Shown: positions 18,120 to 27,223, counted from the stretch's first letter. The stretch is 64,000 nucleotides of DNA from Flavobacterium muglaense (GCF_014305155.1 NZ_JACRUK010000004.1:98116-162115), one strand, 5' to 3'. Notes: a model not told the origin generated them from the letters alone. Translations and numbers: made by a program.

Positions 18120-18127
18120 CAAATATA
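18120..18127 (-). promoter_or_regulatory. -7 box of tRNA-Leu
   Basis: TATATTTG on the minus strand, 15 bp upstream of the tRNA 5' end, matches TAnnTTTG. Confidence 0.55.
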
Positions 18128-18185
18128 GTTATAAGTTTGAACTTTCAAAGAATTTTTTCAAATTTTTTTTTTATTCTATTTTTTG

Positions 18186-18193
18186 TACTTTTG
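18186..18193 (+). promoter_or_regulatory. -7 box of the M20 peptidase gene
   Basis: TACTTTTG, 24 bp before the ATG at 18218, matches TAnnTTTG. Confidence 0.55.
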
Positions 18194-18217
18194 AGTCACT
18201 AAAATATCTACACATAA

Positions 18218-19609
18218 ATGGAAAATATAAAGGCATACGTTCAAGAAAATAAAGACCGTTTTATCAACGAATTAATAGAGCTATTAAAGATCCCATCAGT
18301 AAGTGCTGACACTGCTTACTCGCAAGATGTAATCGACACTTCAGAGGCTGTGAAATTAAGCCTTGAAAAAGCAGGATGCGATTTTGTTGAAATTTGCGAA
18401 ACCGATGGATATCCTATTGTTTATGGCCAAAAAATGATTGATCCAGCACTACCTACAATCCTTGTTTACGGACATTATGATGTGCAACCGGCAGATCCAA
18501 TTGAATTATGGACTTCTCCTCCATTCGAACCCGTTATAAAAACGACTGATATTCATCCCGAAGGAGCTATTTTTGCTCGTGGCGCTTGTGATGATAAAGG
18601 CCAAATGTACATGCACGTAAAAGCTTTTGAATACATGATTCAAAACAACAACTTGCCATGTAACGTAAAATTCATGATTGAAGGCGAAGAAGAAGTAGGA
18701 AGCGTTAACTTAAAAACATTTGTTGAAAACAATACCGAGAAACTAAAGAATGACGTCATCCTGATTTCGGATACCGGAATGATCTCTAACCAGCAACCTT
18801 CTATCACAACAGGACTTCGTGGATTGAGCTATGTAGAAGTCGAAGTTACAGGCCCTAACCGTGATCTACACTCCGGATTATACGGTGGTGCAGTGGCTAA
18901 TCCAATCAATATTTTAGCCAAAATGATCTCTTCGCTTCATGATGAGAACAACCACATTACCATTCCTGGTTTCTATGATAATGTCGAGGAATTGTCTCTA
19001 GAAGAAAGAGCCGAAATGGCCAAAGCGCCTTTTAGCCTAGAAAAATATAAAAATGCATTAAAACTAAACGATGTTTACGGCGAAAAAGGATACACAACAA
19101 ACGAGAGAAACTCGATTCGCCCTACGCTTGACGTAAACGGAATCTGGGGTGGTTATATAGGTGAAGGTGCCAAAACCGTTATCGCAAGCCAAGCATTTGC
19201 TAAAATTTCGATGCGTTTAGTCCCTAATCAAGACTGGGAAGTAATCACTGAATTGTTCACAAAACACTTCATGAGCATTGCTCCTGCTGGCGTTACCGTA
19301 AAGGTAAAACCACATCACGGAGGTCAAGGATATGTAACTCCTATTGACAGCATTGGCTACCAAGCTGCTAATATGGCTTATACAGAAACCTTTGGTACGC
19401 CAGCCATTCCGGTGCGTTCAGGCGGCAGTATTCCTATCGTTGCTTTATTCGAAAAAGAACTCAAAAGCAAAACGATCTTAATGGGATTTGGACTTGATAG
19501 CGACGCGATTCACTCGCCAAACGAACATTTTGGAATTTTCAATTACTTGAAAGGAATCGAAACTATTCCGTTGTTCTACAAATATTTTGTGGAGTTAAGT
19601 AAAAAATAA
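18218..19609 (+). CDS. M20/M25/M40-family dipeptidase
   Basis: A 463-residue cytosolic metallopeptidase. Zinc ligands of the M20 family are visible: VYGHYDVQP (His and following Asp, about residues 86-90), RGACDDKGQ (about 126), the GEGEEEVGS-like segment EGEEEVGSVNL (about 151), and a late SPNEHFG His. A lid/dimerisation domain lies between (SGLYGGAVANP). It probably hydrolyses dipeptides or small acylated amino acids. It is divergent from tRNA-Leu, has its own promoter, and no partner gene. Confidence 0.92.
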   Translation: MENIKAYVQENKDRFINELIELLKIPSVSADTAYSQDVIDTSEAVKLSLEKAGCDFVEICETDGYPIVYGQKMIDPALPTILVYGHYDVQPADPIELWTSPPFEPVIKTTDIHPEGAIFARGACDDKGQMYMHVKAFEYMIQNNNLPCNVKFMIEGEEEVGSVNLKTFVENNTEKLKNDVILISDTGMISNQQPSITTGLRGLSYVEVEVTGPNRDLHSGLYGGAVANPINILAKMISSLHDENNHITIPGFYDNVEELSLEERAEMAKAPFSLEKYKNALKLNDVYGEKGYTTNERNSIRPTLDVNGIWGGYIGEGAKTVIASQAFAKISMRLVPNQDWEVITELFTKHFMSIAPAGVTVKVKPHHGGQGYVTPIDSIGYQAANMAYTETFGTPAIPVRSGGSIPIVALFEKELKSKTILMGFGLDSDAIHSPNEHFGIFNYLKGIETIPLFYKYFVELSKK

Positions 19610-19633
19610 ATGGTTTTAAGCCGAACGAACTCG

Positions 19634-19676
19634 TGTCAAATCGAGCGTCGCAGTGTCAAATCGAGCGCAGTCGAGA
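19634..19676. repeat. Dispersed TCGAGCGCAGTCGAG-type repeat, partial double copy
   Basis: GTGTCAAATCGAGCG occurs twice 20 bp apart, and the second copy continues into the palindromic core CTCGACTGCGCTCGA (read in reverse). This is a short intergenic repeat that I recall as frequent in flavobacterial genomes. A related copy lies inside hemW at 51111-51135. The rest of 19610-19885 holds only a weak AATCCG/CGGATT hairpin followed by nine T; no gene is seen. Confidence 0.55.
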
Positions 19677-19885
19677 TTCATCTCAAAACATACAATCACA
19701 ATCCGTTCAGAAATGAGCGGATTTTTTTTTGGGCGTTACCCGCCGAAAAAAGCGGGTCAGGCTTTCCGTTACAATCTTTTTATTTTATGAAAAATAAAAT
19801 AAAAAGGATTTCTACTTCAATCCTTAACGCAACCCACTACACTACATATAATTACAAATTAATTTGTTTTATTAAAATATAACTC

Positions 19886-19893
19886 TACATTTG
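19886..19893 (+). promoter_or_regulatory. -7 box of the lipoprotein-BlaI-M56 operon
   Basis: TACATTTG, 28 bp upstream of the lipoprotein ATG at 19922, matches TAnnTTTG and lies inside a small CTACA/TGTAG inverted repeat (CTCTACATTTGTAGAG), which could be the operator of the BlaI-like repressor encoded downstream. Confidence 0.55.
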
Positions 19894-19921
19894 TAGAGCA
19901 ATGTTTAATTATGTAGAACAA

Positions 19922-20341
19922 ATGAAAAAACTCACCTTCCTTTTTATCATCATTCTGAGTTTGAATTCATGCAAAGTAAAAACTAACAATCAAACAGTAC
20001 ATAAAAAAAGAGAAGGACTTTGGATAGAAACCTACGCCTTAGACAGCGCTCATTACAAATCGATTGGAACCTACAAAGACGATGATCCCGTAAAAAAATG
20101 GCGGTACTACCTAAACAGCCAACTTATAAAAAAGGAACGCTACCATAAAACCTATTGCAAGACCAAACTATTCCATCAAAACCGAAAAAAGCAAGCCAAA
20201 GGCATCACTAAACTCGACATTAAAGACAAAGATATACACTGGTATTATTCCGGAACTTGGAAATACTATAACAGCAATGGCCAATTAATCACCACACGAA
20301 CCTACAACAAAGGAGATTTAATCTCAGAAACGAACAACTAA
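19922..20341 (+). CDS. Small lipoprotein with MORN-like repeats
   Basis: A 139-residue protein with a lipoprotein signal (FIIILSLNSC, Cys at about residue 17). Short strand repeats GLWIETY, GTYKDDDPVKKWRYY and GTWKYYNSNGQLITTRTY resemble the toxin-antitoxin YwqK/MORN-like repeat. I start it at ATG 19922 because the signal peptide begins there. It is followed after 21 bp by a BlaI-like regulator and is probably in the same operon. The function is unknown; envelope location is likely. Confidence 0.7.
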   Translation: MKKLTFLFIIILSLNSCKVKTNNQTVHKKREGLWIETYALDSAHYKSIGTYKDDDPVKKWRYYLNSQLIKKERYHKTYCKTKLFHQNRKKQAKGITKLDIKDKDIHWYYSGTWKYYNSNGQLITTRTYNKGDLISETNN

Positions 20342-20362
20342 TTATTCACAAAAAAATACAAA

Positions 20363-20737
20363 ATGCAACAACTCACTAACGCCGAAGAACTAGTAATGGA
20401 ACATTTGTGGCAACTAGAAAAAGCATTTATGAAAGATTTACTAGAAGCTTTTCCTGAACCAAAACCAAAAACAACCACCATTGCTACGCTACTAAAACGC
20501 ATGATCGACAAAGATTTTGTGGCTTATAAAGAATTTGGTAACTCCAGAGAATATTATCCATTGGTAAAAAAAACGGACTATTTCTCCAAACACGTCAACG
20601 GACTCATTAGTAGTTTTTTCAATAATTCGGCCTCCCAATTTGCTTCATTCTTCACAAAAGAAACAAACCTCTCATCGGCAGAACTAGAAGATTTAAGAAA
20701 AATAATCGACGGCGAAATCCTAAAAAAGAAAAAATGA
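20363..20737 (+). CDS. BlaI/MecI/CopY-family transcriptional repressor
   Basis: A 124-residue protein starting LTNAEELVMEHLWQLEKAFMKDLLEAFPEPKPKTTTIATLLKRMIDK (quoted in part as a winged-helix pattern): the first 75 residues form the BlaI/MecI winged helix and the rest a helical dimerisation region. Family members repress an operon until a partner M56 membrane peptidase cleaves them. The partner gene overlaps by 4 bp (ATGA). The palindromic CTCTACA/TGTAGAG site at the upstream promoter may be its operator. Confidence 0.9.
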   Translation: MQQLTNAEELVMEHLWQLEKAFMKDLLEAFPEPKPKTTTIATLLKRMIDKDFVAYKEFGNSREYYPLVKKTDYFSKHVNGLISSFFNNSASQFASFFTKETNLSSAELEDLRKIIDGEILKKKK

Positions 20738-22188
20738 TAGACTTTTTAATCAAATCGACCCTTTCTTTAGCAGTGCTTTTGGCACTATACCATCTTGTTT
20801 TAGAAAAAGAAAAAATACATCAATTCAATCGGTTTTACTTGCTGTTTTGTCTTGGTTTCTCTTTTGCCATTCCGTTCATCACTTTTGAAATCATTCAAGA
20901 GAGCAGCAATGAACTTATCAAAAAACCAGTAATCATAGCAGGACAAACGACGATGACTGTGGTACAAGACCAAGCCAACTATTGGATAATTGCCTTATGG
21001 ACTATTTACGGACTGGTTACAATGGTCTATGCATACCGTTTTGTTAGCAATGTTTCTAAACTTATTTGCAAACAAAAAAACAACACTACAATTGCCTACA
21101 AAAACGCAAAACTGATTTTATTAAACGAAAAAATATTACCGCACACTTTTTTAAACTGCATATTCATCAACAAAGAAGCGTATCATACTCGAAAAATTGA
21201 AGAAGAACTGTACACGCATGAACTCATTCATGTCAACCAAAAACACACCATAGACATTTTGTTAATCGAAACAATTAGAGTATTTTTTTGGTTCAACCCA
21301 TTATTCTTATTCTACAAAAAAGCAATCCAACTCAATCACGAATTCCTAGCCGATGAGCAGGTTATAACCACATATAACGATATTCCTTTCTACCAGAATT
21401 TATTACTATCTGTAGCTAATGTGAACACGAATTATTACTTGGCCAGTAATTTGAATTACTCAATAACTAAAAAAAGATTTATTATGATGACAAAAACCAC
21501 CTCTAGAATTACAGCTACACTAAAAAAGATAGCCTTAATTCCTATACTTACCGCTATCTTCTTGCTATCCTGCGGTAAAAAAGTAGAGAAAGAAAAAATA
21601 GCACAAGAACCAACCGCACTAAAAACTCCTATTAATGGAATGGAAAAATATTTTGAAGATACAACCTTTAGAATTTTAGACGAAAAAGGAAATACAATTG
21701 CAAACAAAAAATTTAATGAGCTAACAACTGAAGAAAAAGACAATGTTCCACCTCCGCCACCTGCAACTGAAGACAAACAAAAAATGGAGGGACAACCTAA
21801 TGCATTAAATAACACTAAAGGCCCACAATTTGTAGACATAAACAATCACAAGAACACAATTGAAAAAGCGTACAAAGGAAAAGAAGCCTTAGACCTTCAA
21901 CCTACTTTTCCAGGCGGAATGGAAGCATTTTACAAATATGTAGGTCGTAATTTCAAGATTTCAGAGCAAGCAGCTGCAGTGAAACTAAAAGGCAAACTAC
22001 TAGCCACTTTTATAGTAGAGAAAGACGGAAGCCTATCCAACATAAAAATAAATAAAGACCTTGGATACGGCATGGGAGACGAAGCAATTAGAGTCTTAAA
22101 ACTTTCACCAAAATGGACCCCAGGTAAAGTAAACAACAAACTTGCAAGAGTAGAATACAGTTTACCCATAACAATCCAAACAGAGTAA
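20734..22188 (+). CDS. BlaR1-like M56 metallopeptidase with TonB C-terminal domain
   Basis: A 484-residue protein. N-terminal membrane helices frame an M56 peptidase with zinc motif HELIH at residues 162-166 and a downstream NHEFLADEQV Glu ligand segment. A further helix near residue 265-280 (with a Cys in LLSCGK) leads to a Pro-rich periplasmic linker and a TonB C-terminal fold (GKLLATFIVEKDGSL, then DEAIRVLKLSPKW). In BlaR1 the periplasmic part is a beta-lactam sensor; here it is replaced by a TonB-type domain. It probably senses an envelope signal and inactivates the BlaI-like repressor. Confidence 0.9.
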   Translation: MIDFLIKSTLSLAVLLALYHLVLEKEKIHQFNRFYLLFCLGFSFAIPFITFEIIQESSNELIKKPVIIAGQTTMTVVQDQANYWIIALWTIYGLVTMVYAYRFVSNVSKLICKQKNNTTIAYKNAKLILLNEKILPHTFLNCIFINKEAYHTRKIEEELYTHELIHVNQKHTIDILLIETIRVFFWFNPLFLFYKKAIQLNHEFLADEQVITTYNDIPFYQNLLLSVANVNTNYYLASNLNYSITKKRFIMMTKTTSRITATLKKIALIPILTAIFLLSCGKKVEKEKIAQEPTALKTPINGMEKYFEDTTFRILDEKGNTIANKKFNELTTEEKDNVPPPPPATEDKQKMEGQPNALNNTKGPQFVDINNHKNTIEKAYKGKEALDLQPTFPGGMEAFYKYVGRNFKISEQAAAVKLKGKLLATFIVEKDGSLSNIKINKDLGYGMGDEAIRVLKLSPKWTPGKVNNKLARVEYSLPITIQTE

Positions 22189-22199
22189 TACTCAAAAAC

Positions 22200-22231
22200 A
22201 ACAAATCCGCTTGACTACAAGCGGATTTGTT
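22200..22231. terminator. Bidirectional terminator
   Basis: A perfect 14-bp stem (arm AACAAATCCGCTTG) with a 4-nt loop lies between the convergent M56 and saccharopine dehydrogenase-like genes. Confidence 0.8.
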
Positions 22232-22256
22232 TAACTAAATTCTAAAAAACTATTAA

Positions 22257-23624
22257 CTAAAAAACCGCATCTGGCTTATACCCAAAATACGACATGGTTT
22301 GTTCTTTAAAAACAACCCCATATTCTTCTAATTCTTTCAATATCGGTAAATACACTTCCTTACTAATAGGCAATTGCACCCCTGGAGTAGTGATTTTTCC
22401 GTTTAGTATTTGCAAAGTAGCCATAGCCACCGGTAATCCCACGGTTTTAGACATAGCAGTATAGGTTTGATCATCTCCAATACAAACCATTTTAGAGTCT
22501 ATTTGTTGCTTCACACCATTCAACTCATAACCAAATTTATGATACATCACGATCATATCTTTATCATGCGGCTGCAAAGTCCATTTATCGCTTAATATTT
22601 TTTCTAAAATCTGCGCTGGTGTTGCATTTTTAAGTCCGACAATTTTCTTATCATTGAACAAATCCAATTCCAATAATTTATCCCACATGATATCATCTTG
22701 GTCAATTTTCAAGATTAATCTTGTTTTAATCTCTACAGAATCCGTTGGGTGATACGGTAAAAAGGAATTAACAAATTTACGGTAACTCATAGTCTCGGAA
22801 TTTTCCATCACATAACTATCGTCCGTCATTCCTAATTGCACAAACATATTCCATGCTTTAGAAAAACCAACTTTTCTAATCGTACCTCTATATAAAGTAA
22901 GCACATCGTCTAGACCATAAACTGACCGATACTTTAAAGAATCCCTATTCGAATACGCTTCAAAACGTCCGTAATCCTCCACCTCCAAAAACTCAGTACG
23001 ACGAAACAAATTGCAATACGGAATGTATTTGTAAGCACCTTCTTGAATAAACTTAGCGGCACCACCTTGCCCTGCCAATACCACATTCCGAGGTGCCCAA
23101 GTAAACTTATAATTCCATAGATTCGTATCCGATTCTGGTGCTACAAGGCCACCACAAAAAGATTCAAACAACAGCATTTTACCACCACGATCTTTAACTT
23201 CGTCAATTACCTTCATGGCACTCATATGATCCACACCAGGGTCAAGACCAATTTCGTTCATAAAGATCAAATTATTTTCTTTGGCCGCAGCATCCAATTC
23301 TTGCATTGCATCGCTAATATAGGAAGCTGTTACCAAGCTCTTTTTACATACAACACAATCTCTAGCAACCTCTATATGCAAATGCGCAGGCAACATCGAG
23401 ATCACAATATCTGATTTTTCAATCGCTTCTTTTCTTTGTTTCGCATCAAAAACATCCAACGCGATTGCAGTAGCGTTTGGATGATTGTTCGTCTTTTTTT
23501 CGGCTAATGCCAAAGACAAATCGGCAATTACAAGATGCAACTGCTCTTTTACAGATTTATTCAAAAGATACTGTATTAATGAAGATGCTGATCTTCCCGC
23601 CCCGATAATTAAAATTTGCCTCAT
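22257..23624 (-). CDS. Saccharopine dehydrogenase-family oxidoreductase
   Basis: A 455-residue NAD(P)-binding protein. It begins with a Rossmann motif ILIIGAGRSASSLIQYLL, followed by DIVISMLPAHLHIEVARDC (about 65-85), the conserved NEIGLDPGVDHM segment (about 118-129) and a C-terminal catalytic domain. Saccharopine reductase/dehydrogenase (LYS9-like) enzymes act in lysine metabolism; carboxynorspermidine synthase relatives share the fold. I use the ATG at 23624 because upstream codons in the frame are not protein-like. Convergent with the M56 gene; monocistronic. Confidence 0.85.
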   Translation of the reverse strand: MRQILIIGAGRSASSLIQYLLNKSVKEQLHLVIADLSLALAEKKTNNHPNATAIALDVFDAKQRKEAIEKSDIVISMLPAHLHIEVARDCVVCKKSLVTASYISDAMQELDAAAKENNLIFMNEIGLDPGVDHMSAMKVIDEVKDRGGKMLLFESFCGGLVAPESDTNLWNYKFTWAPRNVVLAGQGGAAKFIQEGAYKYIPYCNLFRRTEFLEVEDYGRFEAYSNRDSLKYRSVYGLDDVLTLYRGTIRKVGFSKAWNMFVQLGMTDDSYVMENSETMSYRKFVNSFLPYHPTDSVEIKTRLILKIDQDDIMWDKLLELDLFNDKKIVGLKNATPAQILEKILSDKWTLQPHDKDMIVMYHKFGYELNGVKQQIDSKMVCIGDDQTYTAMSKTVGLPVAMATLQILNGKITTPGVQLPISKEVYLPILKELEEYGVVFKEQTMSYFGYKPDAVF

Positions 23625-23805
23625 AATTACATAAATATAACACAAACATACAAAATTGTTGTATTCATAACAACTACTTCTCGTTAAAAGAAAAATTAAA
23701 AGACAAGCGCGAAAACTAAAAATCAAAATGTTACAAAACAATCCCCCAAAAACCTTTTAGATTGTACAATTATGGAATACTTTTACGGTAAAAAAGGCGA
23801 TAAAA

Positions 23806-24192
23806 ATGACTAAAAAAATAATTTCAACCGGAGCCATTTTTGGCGTATTAGCGATAATTTTAGGTGCATTTGGAGCACATGCCCTAAAAAAAGTACTAAC
23901 ACCTGAGCATCTAGTTACATTTGAGACTGGGGTACGCTATCAAATGTACCACGCGCTGTTTTTAATCCTAATTGGTACTCTAACCGACCTAGACGAAAAG
24001 ACGAAAAAAAAGATCTACTATTTAATCCTTTCTGGAGTGTTGTTATTTTCAGGGTCCATCTATTTATTGGCAACAAATGACCTTACTCCATTTGATTTTA
24101 GAACGATTGGATTCATAACTCCCATTGGAGGATTCTTATTAATACTGGGCTGGGCCGTGTTTTTATTAAATATATTGAAGAAAAAATCATAA
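23806..24192 (+). CDS. DUF423 (YgdD-like) membrane protein
   Basis: A 128-residue protein with four predicted membrane helices and the DUF423 signature: GAIFGVLAIILGAFGAHALKK at the N-terminus, TFETGVRYQMYHAL (about 38-51), SGSIYLLA, and PIGGFLLILGWAVF near the end. It is an inner-membrane protein of unknown function. It lies alone, 80 bp ahead of pckA but separated by a probable promoter. Confidence 0.9.
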   Translation: MTKKIISTGAIFGVLAIILGAFGAHALKKVLTPEHLVTFETGVRYQMYHALFLILIGTLTDLDEKTKKKIYYLILSGVLLFSGSIYLLATNDLTPFDFRTIGFITPIGGFLLILGWAVFLLNILKKKS

Positions 24193-24221
24193 ATTTTAGA
24201 TAATCAAATACTATCTAAAAT
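24193..24221. promoter_or_regulatory. Inverted repeat ahead of pckA
   Basis: Perfect 10-bp arms ATTTTAGATA and TATCTAAAAT with a 9-bp spacer end 8 bp before the pckA -7 box, over the -33 region. It could be an operator of pckA or a weak terminator of the DUF423 gene. Confidence 0.45.
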
Positions 24222-24229
24222 ATTAGTTC

Positions 24230-24237
24230 TACTTTTG
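24230..24237 (+). promoter_or_regulatory. -7 box of pckA
   Basis: TACTTTTG, 35 bp before the ATG, an exact TAnnTTTG match. Confidence 0.6.
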
Positions 24238-24272
24238 TAAGGTATAAACTAAACTACTCAATACAGAAAATT

Positions 24273-25874
24273 ATGAATAATAACACACCGTTTACGAAAT
24301 CGATTTCGCTAACTAACTTAGGAATCGAAAACGCAAAGATTCATTATCAATTATCAGCCAGCACATTACACGAAATGACACTGGCGTTAGGACAAGGAAT
24401 TGAGAACTCGACTGGAGCTCTAGCCATCAACACAGGAACCTTTACAGGGCGTTCACCTGAAGACCGATTTATTGTAAAAGATAGCGTAACAGAAAACGAA
24501 GTATGGTGGGGAAAAGTCAATATCCCATTCGAACCAGCTAAATTTGATGCTTTATATAAAAAAGTAACGGCTTATTTATCTAACAAAGAAATCTTTGCAA
24601 GGGATTCTTATGTATGTGCCGATCCAAACTACCGTTTGAATGTACGTGTGGTTACAGAAACTCCTTGGGCAAACTTGTTTTGCTACAATATGTTTTTACG
24701 ACCTGAAGAAAGCGAACTAGAAAACTTTACTCCTGAATGGACCGTAATCTGTGTTCCTAGCTTCATGGCCGATCCCGCAGTGGACGGAACTCGCCAAGCT
24801 AATTTTGCTATTCTAAACTTTTCTAAAAAAGTAGCTCTTATAGGAGGAACAGGTTATACAGGAGAAATGAAAAAAGGAATTTTCTCGGCCTTAAACTTTA
24901 TCTTACCCGTTGACAAAAACACTTTGCCGATGCACTGTAGTGCTAATGTAGGTGACAATGGAGATACTGCCATTTTCTTTGGTTTATCTGGTACTGGAAA
25001 AACCACTTTATCTGCTGATCCAAAAAGAAAACTAATAGGTGACGATGAGCACGGTTGGACAAGTGAAAACACTGTTTTTAACTTTGAAGGCGGATGCTAC
25101 GCGAAAGTAGTTAACCTATCAGAAGAAAACGAACCAGACATTTTTAGAGCAGTACGCAAAGGTGCCATCTTAGAAAATGTAGTTTTCAAAAAAGGGACAA
25201 ATGAAGTAGATTACGAAGATGTTTCTATCACTCCCAATACAAGAGTAAGCTACCCAATTGAACATATTGATAACATTCAACCAGGATCAATAGGTAAAAA
25301 CCCTAAAAATATCTTTTTCTTAACAGCCGATTCTTTTGGAATCTTACCTCCTATCTCAAGGTTAACACCAGGACAAGCAGCTTACCACTTTATCTCAGGA
25401 TATACTGCTAAGGTTGCCGGTACAGAAGCGGGAGTTACAGAACCACAACCTAATTTTTCAGCTTGTTTTGGAGCGCCATTTATGCCGTTACACCCAACAA
25501 GATATGCCGAAATGTTGAGCAAAAAAATCCAAGAAGCCGATGTAAAAGTATGGCTAATTAATACCGGATGGACGGGCGGAGCATACGGAACAGGTAGTCG
25601 TATGAAATTAAAATACACACGCGAAATGATTACTGCCGCATTAAACGGACAGTTAGACGCGGTACATTATAAAAACCACGTGGTTTTTGGGATTGCTATA
25701 CCGCAATCATGCCCTAATGTACCAAGCGAAATATTAAACCCAAGAAACACTTGGGATGACAAAGAATTATACGACAAAAAGGCAATTGAATTAGGTCAAA
25801 AATTCAACGCTAATTTTGCCAAATTTGAAGAATTTGCTAATGATGAAATCATGGCAGGCGCACCAAACGCATAA
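24273..25874 (+). CDS. pckA: Phosphoenolpyruvate carboxykinase (ATP)
   Basis: A 533-residue cytosolic enzyme that converts oxaloacetate and ATP to phosphoenolpyruvate, CO2 and ADP, the entry step of gluconeogenesis. It shows the substrate region GRSPEDRFIV (about 63-72), the kinase-1a P-loop GLSGTGKTTLSADP (about 236-250), the metal-binding GDDEHGW (about 255-261), and the adenine-binding NTGWTGGAYGTG (about 429-440). Length is typical of the ATP-dependent class. It has its own promoter with an inverted repeat and a strong terminator. Confidence 0.97.
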   Translation: MNNNTPFTKSISLTNLGIENAKIHYQLSASTLHEMTLALGQGIENSTGALAINTGTFTGRSPEDRFIVKDSVTENEVWWGKVNIPFEPAKFDALYKKVTAYLSNKEIFARDSYVCADPNYRLNVRVVTETPWANLFCYNMFLRPEESELENFTPEWTVICVPSFMADPAVDGTRQANFAILNFSKKVALIGGTGYTGEMKKGIFSALNFILPVDKNTLPMHCSANVGDNGDTAIFFGLSGTGKTTLSADPKRKLIGDDEHGWTSENTVFNFEGGCYAKVVNLSEENEPDIFRAVRKGAILENVVFKKGTNEVDYEDVSITPNTRVSYPIEHIDNIQPGSIGKNPKNIFFLTADSFGILPPISRLTPGQAAYHFISGYTAKVAGTEAGVTEPQPNFSACFGAPFMPLHPTRYAEMLSKKIQEADVKVWLINTGWTGGAYGTGSRMKLKYTREMITAALNGQLDAVHYKNHVVFGIAIPQSCPNVPSEILNPRNTWDDKELYDKKAIELGQKFNANFAKFEEFANDEIMAGAPNA

Positions 25875-25899
25875 GTTAATTTTTAATTCGATTTTTCTT

Positions 25900-25927
25900 A
25901 AAGAGCTATTCATTTGAATAGCTCTTT
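25900..25927 (+). terminator. Terminator of pckA
   Basis: A perfect 13-bp stem (arm AAAGAGCTATTCA) with a 2-nt loop runs into about 14 T residues. Confidence 0.9.
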
Positions 25928-26005
25928 TTTTTTTTTCAATAACGACCTTAGTTTCTCTAAACAAAAACAAATCAGATATTTATATATTCGTATTATTTTT
26001 GGCCT

Positions 26006-26013
26006 TACTTTTG
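26006..26013 (+). promoter_or_regulatory. -7 box of the DUF4407 gene
   Basis: TACTTTTG, 29 bp before the ATG at 26043, supports that start over the upstream in-frame codons. Confidence 0.55.
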
Positions 26014-26042
26014 CATTCATCAATCAATCAAATCATTCAATC

Positions 26043-27143
26043 ATGTTAAAACATTTTTTTATTGTTTGCTCTGGAGCAGACAAAGACATCCTGGAAGGAT
26101 GCTCAGAGGGAGAACAAACCAAGTACGTAGGTATTGGCGCCACTGTTTTCTTTACAGCAGTAATGGCGTTTATTGCCAGTGCTTATGCCCTATTTACGGT
26201 TTTTGACAATGTATATCCCGCCTTATTATTTGGTTTGGTTTGGAGTTTACTCATCTTCAATCTCGATCGATTTATAGTTTCTACTATTCGAAAAAGAGAA
26301 CGATTTGGCCGTGAATTTCTACAAGCCACACCTAGAATATTACTTGCTGTAATCATTGCCATTGTGATTTCGAAACCCCTAGAAATAAAAATTTTTGAAA
26401 AAGAAATCAATACCGTTTTACTGAAAGAGAAAAACGCAATGGCCTTGCAAAACAAAAAGGAAGTTGCTACTTATTTTAAATCAGATTTAGATAAAAACAA
26501 AACCGAAATTGACGGACTAAAGCTAGAAATTAGTAAAAAAGAAAAAGAAGTAAATGCTTATTACGATACTTACATTGCAGAAGCCGAAGGAACTGCAGGT
26601 ACTAAAAAACTAGGAAAAGGACCTGTTTTTAAAGAAAAGATTGCCAAGCATGATCTTGCCAAAAAAGAATTCGACAGCTTGCAAAAAAAGAATCTTGCCA
26701 AAATTGCCACCTTAGACAAAGAAGCAACGACACTTCAAACAGATTTAGATAAAAAGGTCAGCGAGACCCAACCTATTATCGATGGCTTTGATGGTTTAAT
26801 GGCTCGTATTAATGCTTTAGATAAATTACCTTGGCTGCCCTCGTTCTTTATTATGCTGCTTTTTCTTGCTATTGAAACTTCGCCTATAATAGCCAAATTA
26901 CTTTCGCCAAAAGGAGAATATGATTTCAAGCTTGAAGACCTAGAAACAGCCTTAAAAGCAACAATAGAACAGGATAAGTACCAGCGTGACTTATTAGTAA
27001 AAACATCAGCCGCTATGCATGACAAAGTTTATGATGATATTGCTCAAGACAAAAAATTATACGAGTTGCAACGAAAAAACGCTACTGATTTACTAGAGTT
27101 ACAGTCCCATAATTTTATAGCAAAACAAAAGCGCACTTTATAA
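26043..27143 (+). CDS. DUF4407 membrane protein
   Basis: A 366-residue protein. An N-terminal CSGADKDIL segment is followed by two closely spaced membrane helices (about 38-75), another pair around residue 100, a long charged coiled-coil (about 125-245, with KKEKEVNAYYDTYIAEAEG) and a last helix WLPSFFIMLLFLAIET (about 265) before a soluble helical tail. This is the DUF4407 layout; the function is unknown. The chosen ATG lies just after a -7 box. It ends at a strong terminator and stands alone. Confidence 0.85.
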   Translation: MLKHFFIVCSGADKDILEGCSEGEQTKYVGIGATVFFTAVMAFIASAYALFTVFDNVYPALLFGLVWSLLIFNLDRFIVSTIRKRERFGREFLQATPRILLAVIIAIVISKPLEIKIFEKEINTVLLKEKNAMALQNKKEVATYFKSDLDKNKTEIDGLKLEISKKEKEVNAYYDTYIAEAEGTAGTKKLGKGPVFKEKIAKHDLAKKEFDSLQKKNLAKIATLDKEATTLQTDLDKKVSETQPIIDGFDGLMARINALDKLPWLPSFFIMLLFLAIETSPIIAKLLSPKGEYDFKLEDLETALKATIEQDKYQRDLLVKTSAAMHDKVYDDIAQDKKLYELQRKNATDLLELQSHNFIAKQKRTL

Positions 27144-27150
27144 CAAAACA

Positions 27151-27180
27151 AAACCCGACAATATAACAATTGTCGGGTTT
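27151..27180 (+). terminator. Terminator of the DUF4407 gene
   Basis: A perfect 12-bp stem (arm AAACCCGACAAT), 6-nt loop, then CTTTTTT. Confidence 0.9.
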
Positions 27181-27223
27181 CTTTTTTATACTTCATACCT
27201 CAGGAATACGTCAAGGCTATTAG

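Noticed and set aside
18019..18252. 77-codon ORF over tRNA-Leu and the start of the M20 peptidase gene
   Set aside because: It overlaps the tRNA on the opposite strand and the real peptidase start; it is a by-product of the tRNA sequence.
19610..19882. 90-codon ORF directly after the M20 peptidase stop
   Set aside because: It runs through the dispersed repeat and a T9 run and has no proper start; composition is intergenic.
21456..21845. 129-codon ORF on the minus strand inside the M56 gene
   Set aside because: It is antisense to a well-supported gene with clear M56 and TonB motifs, and its own translation shows no domain.
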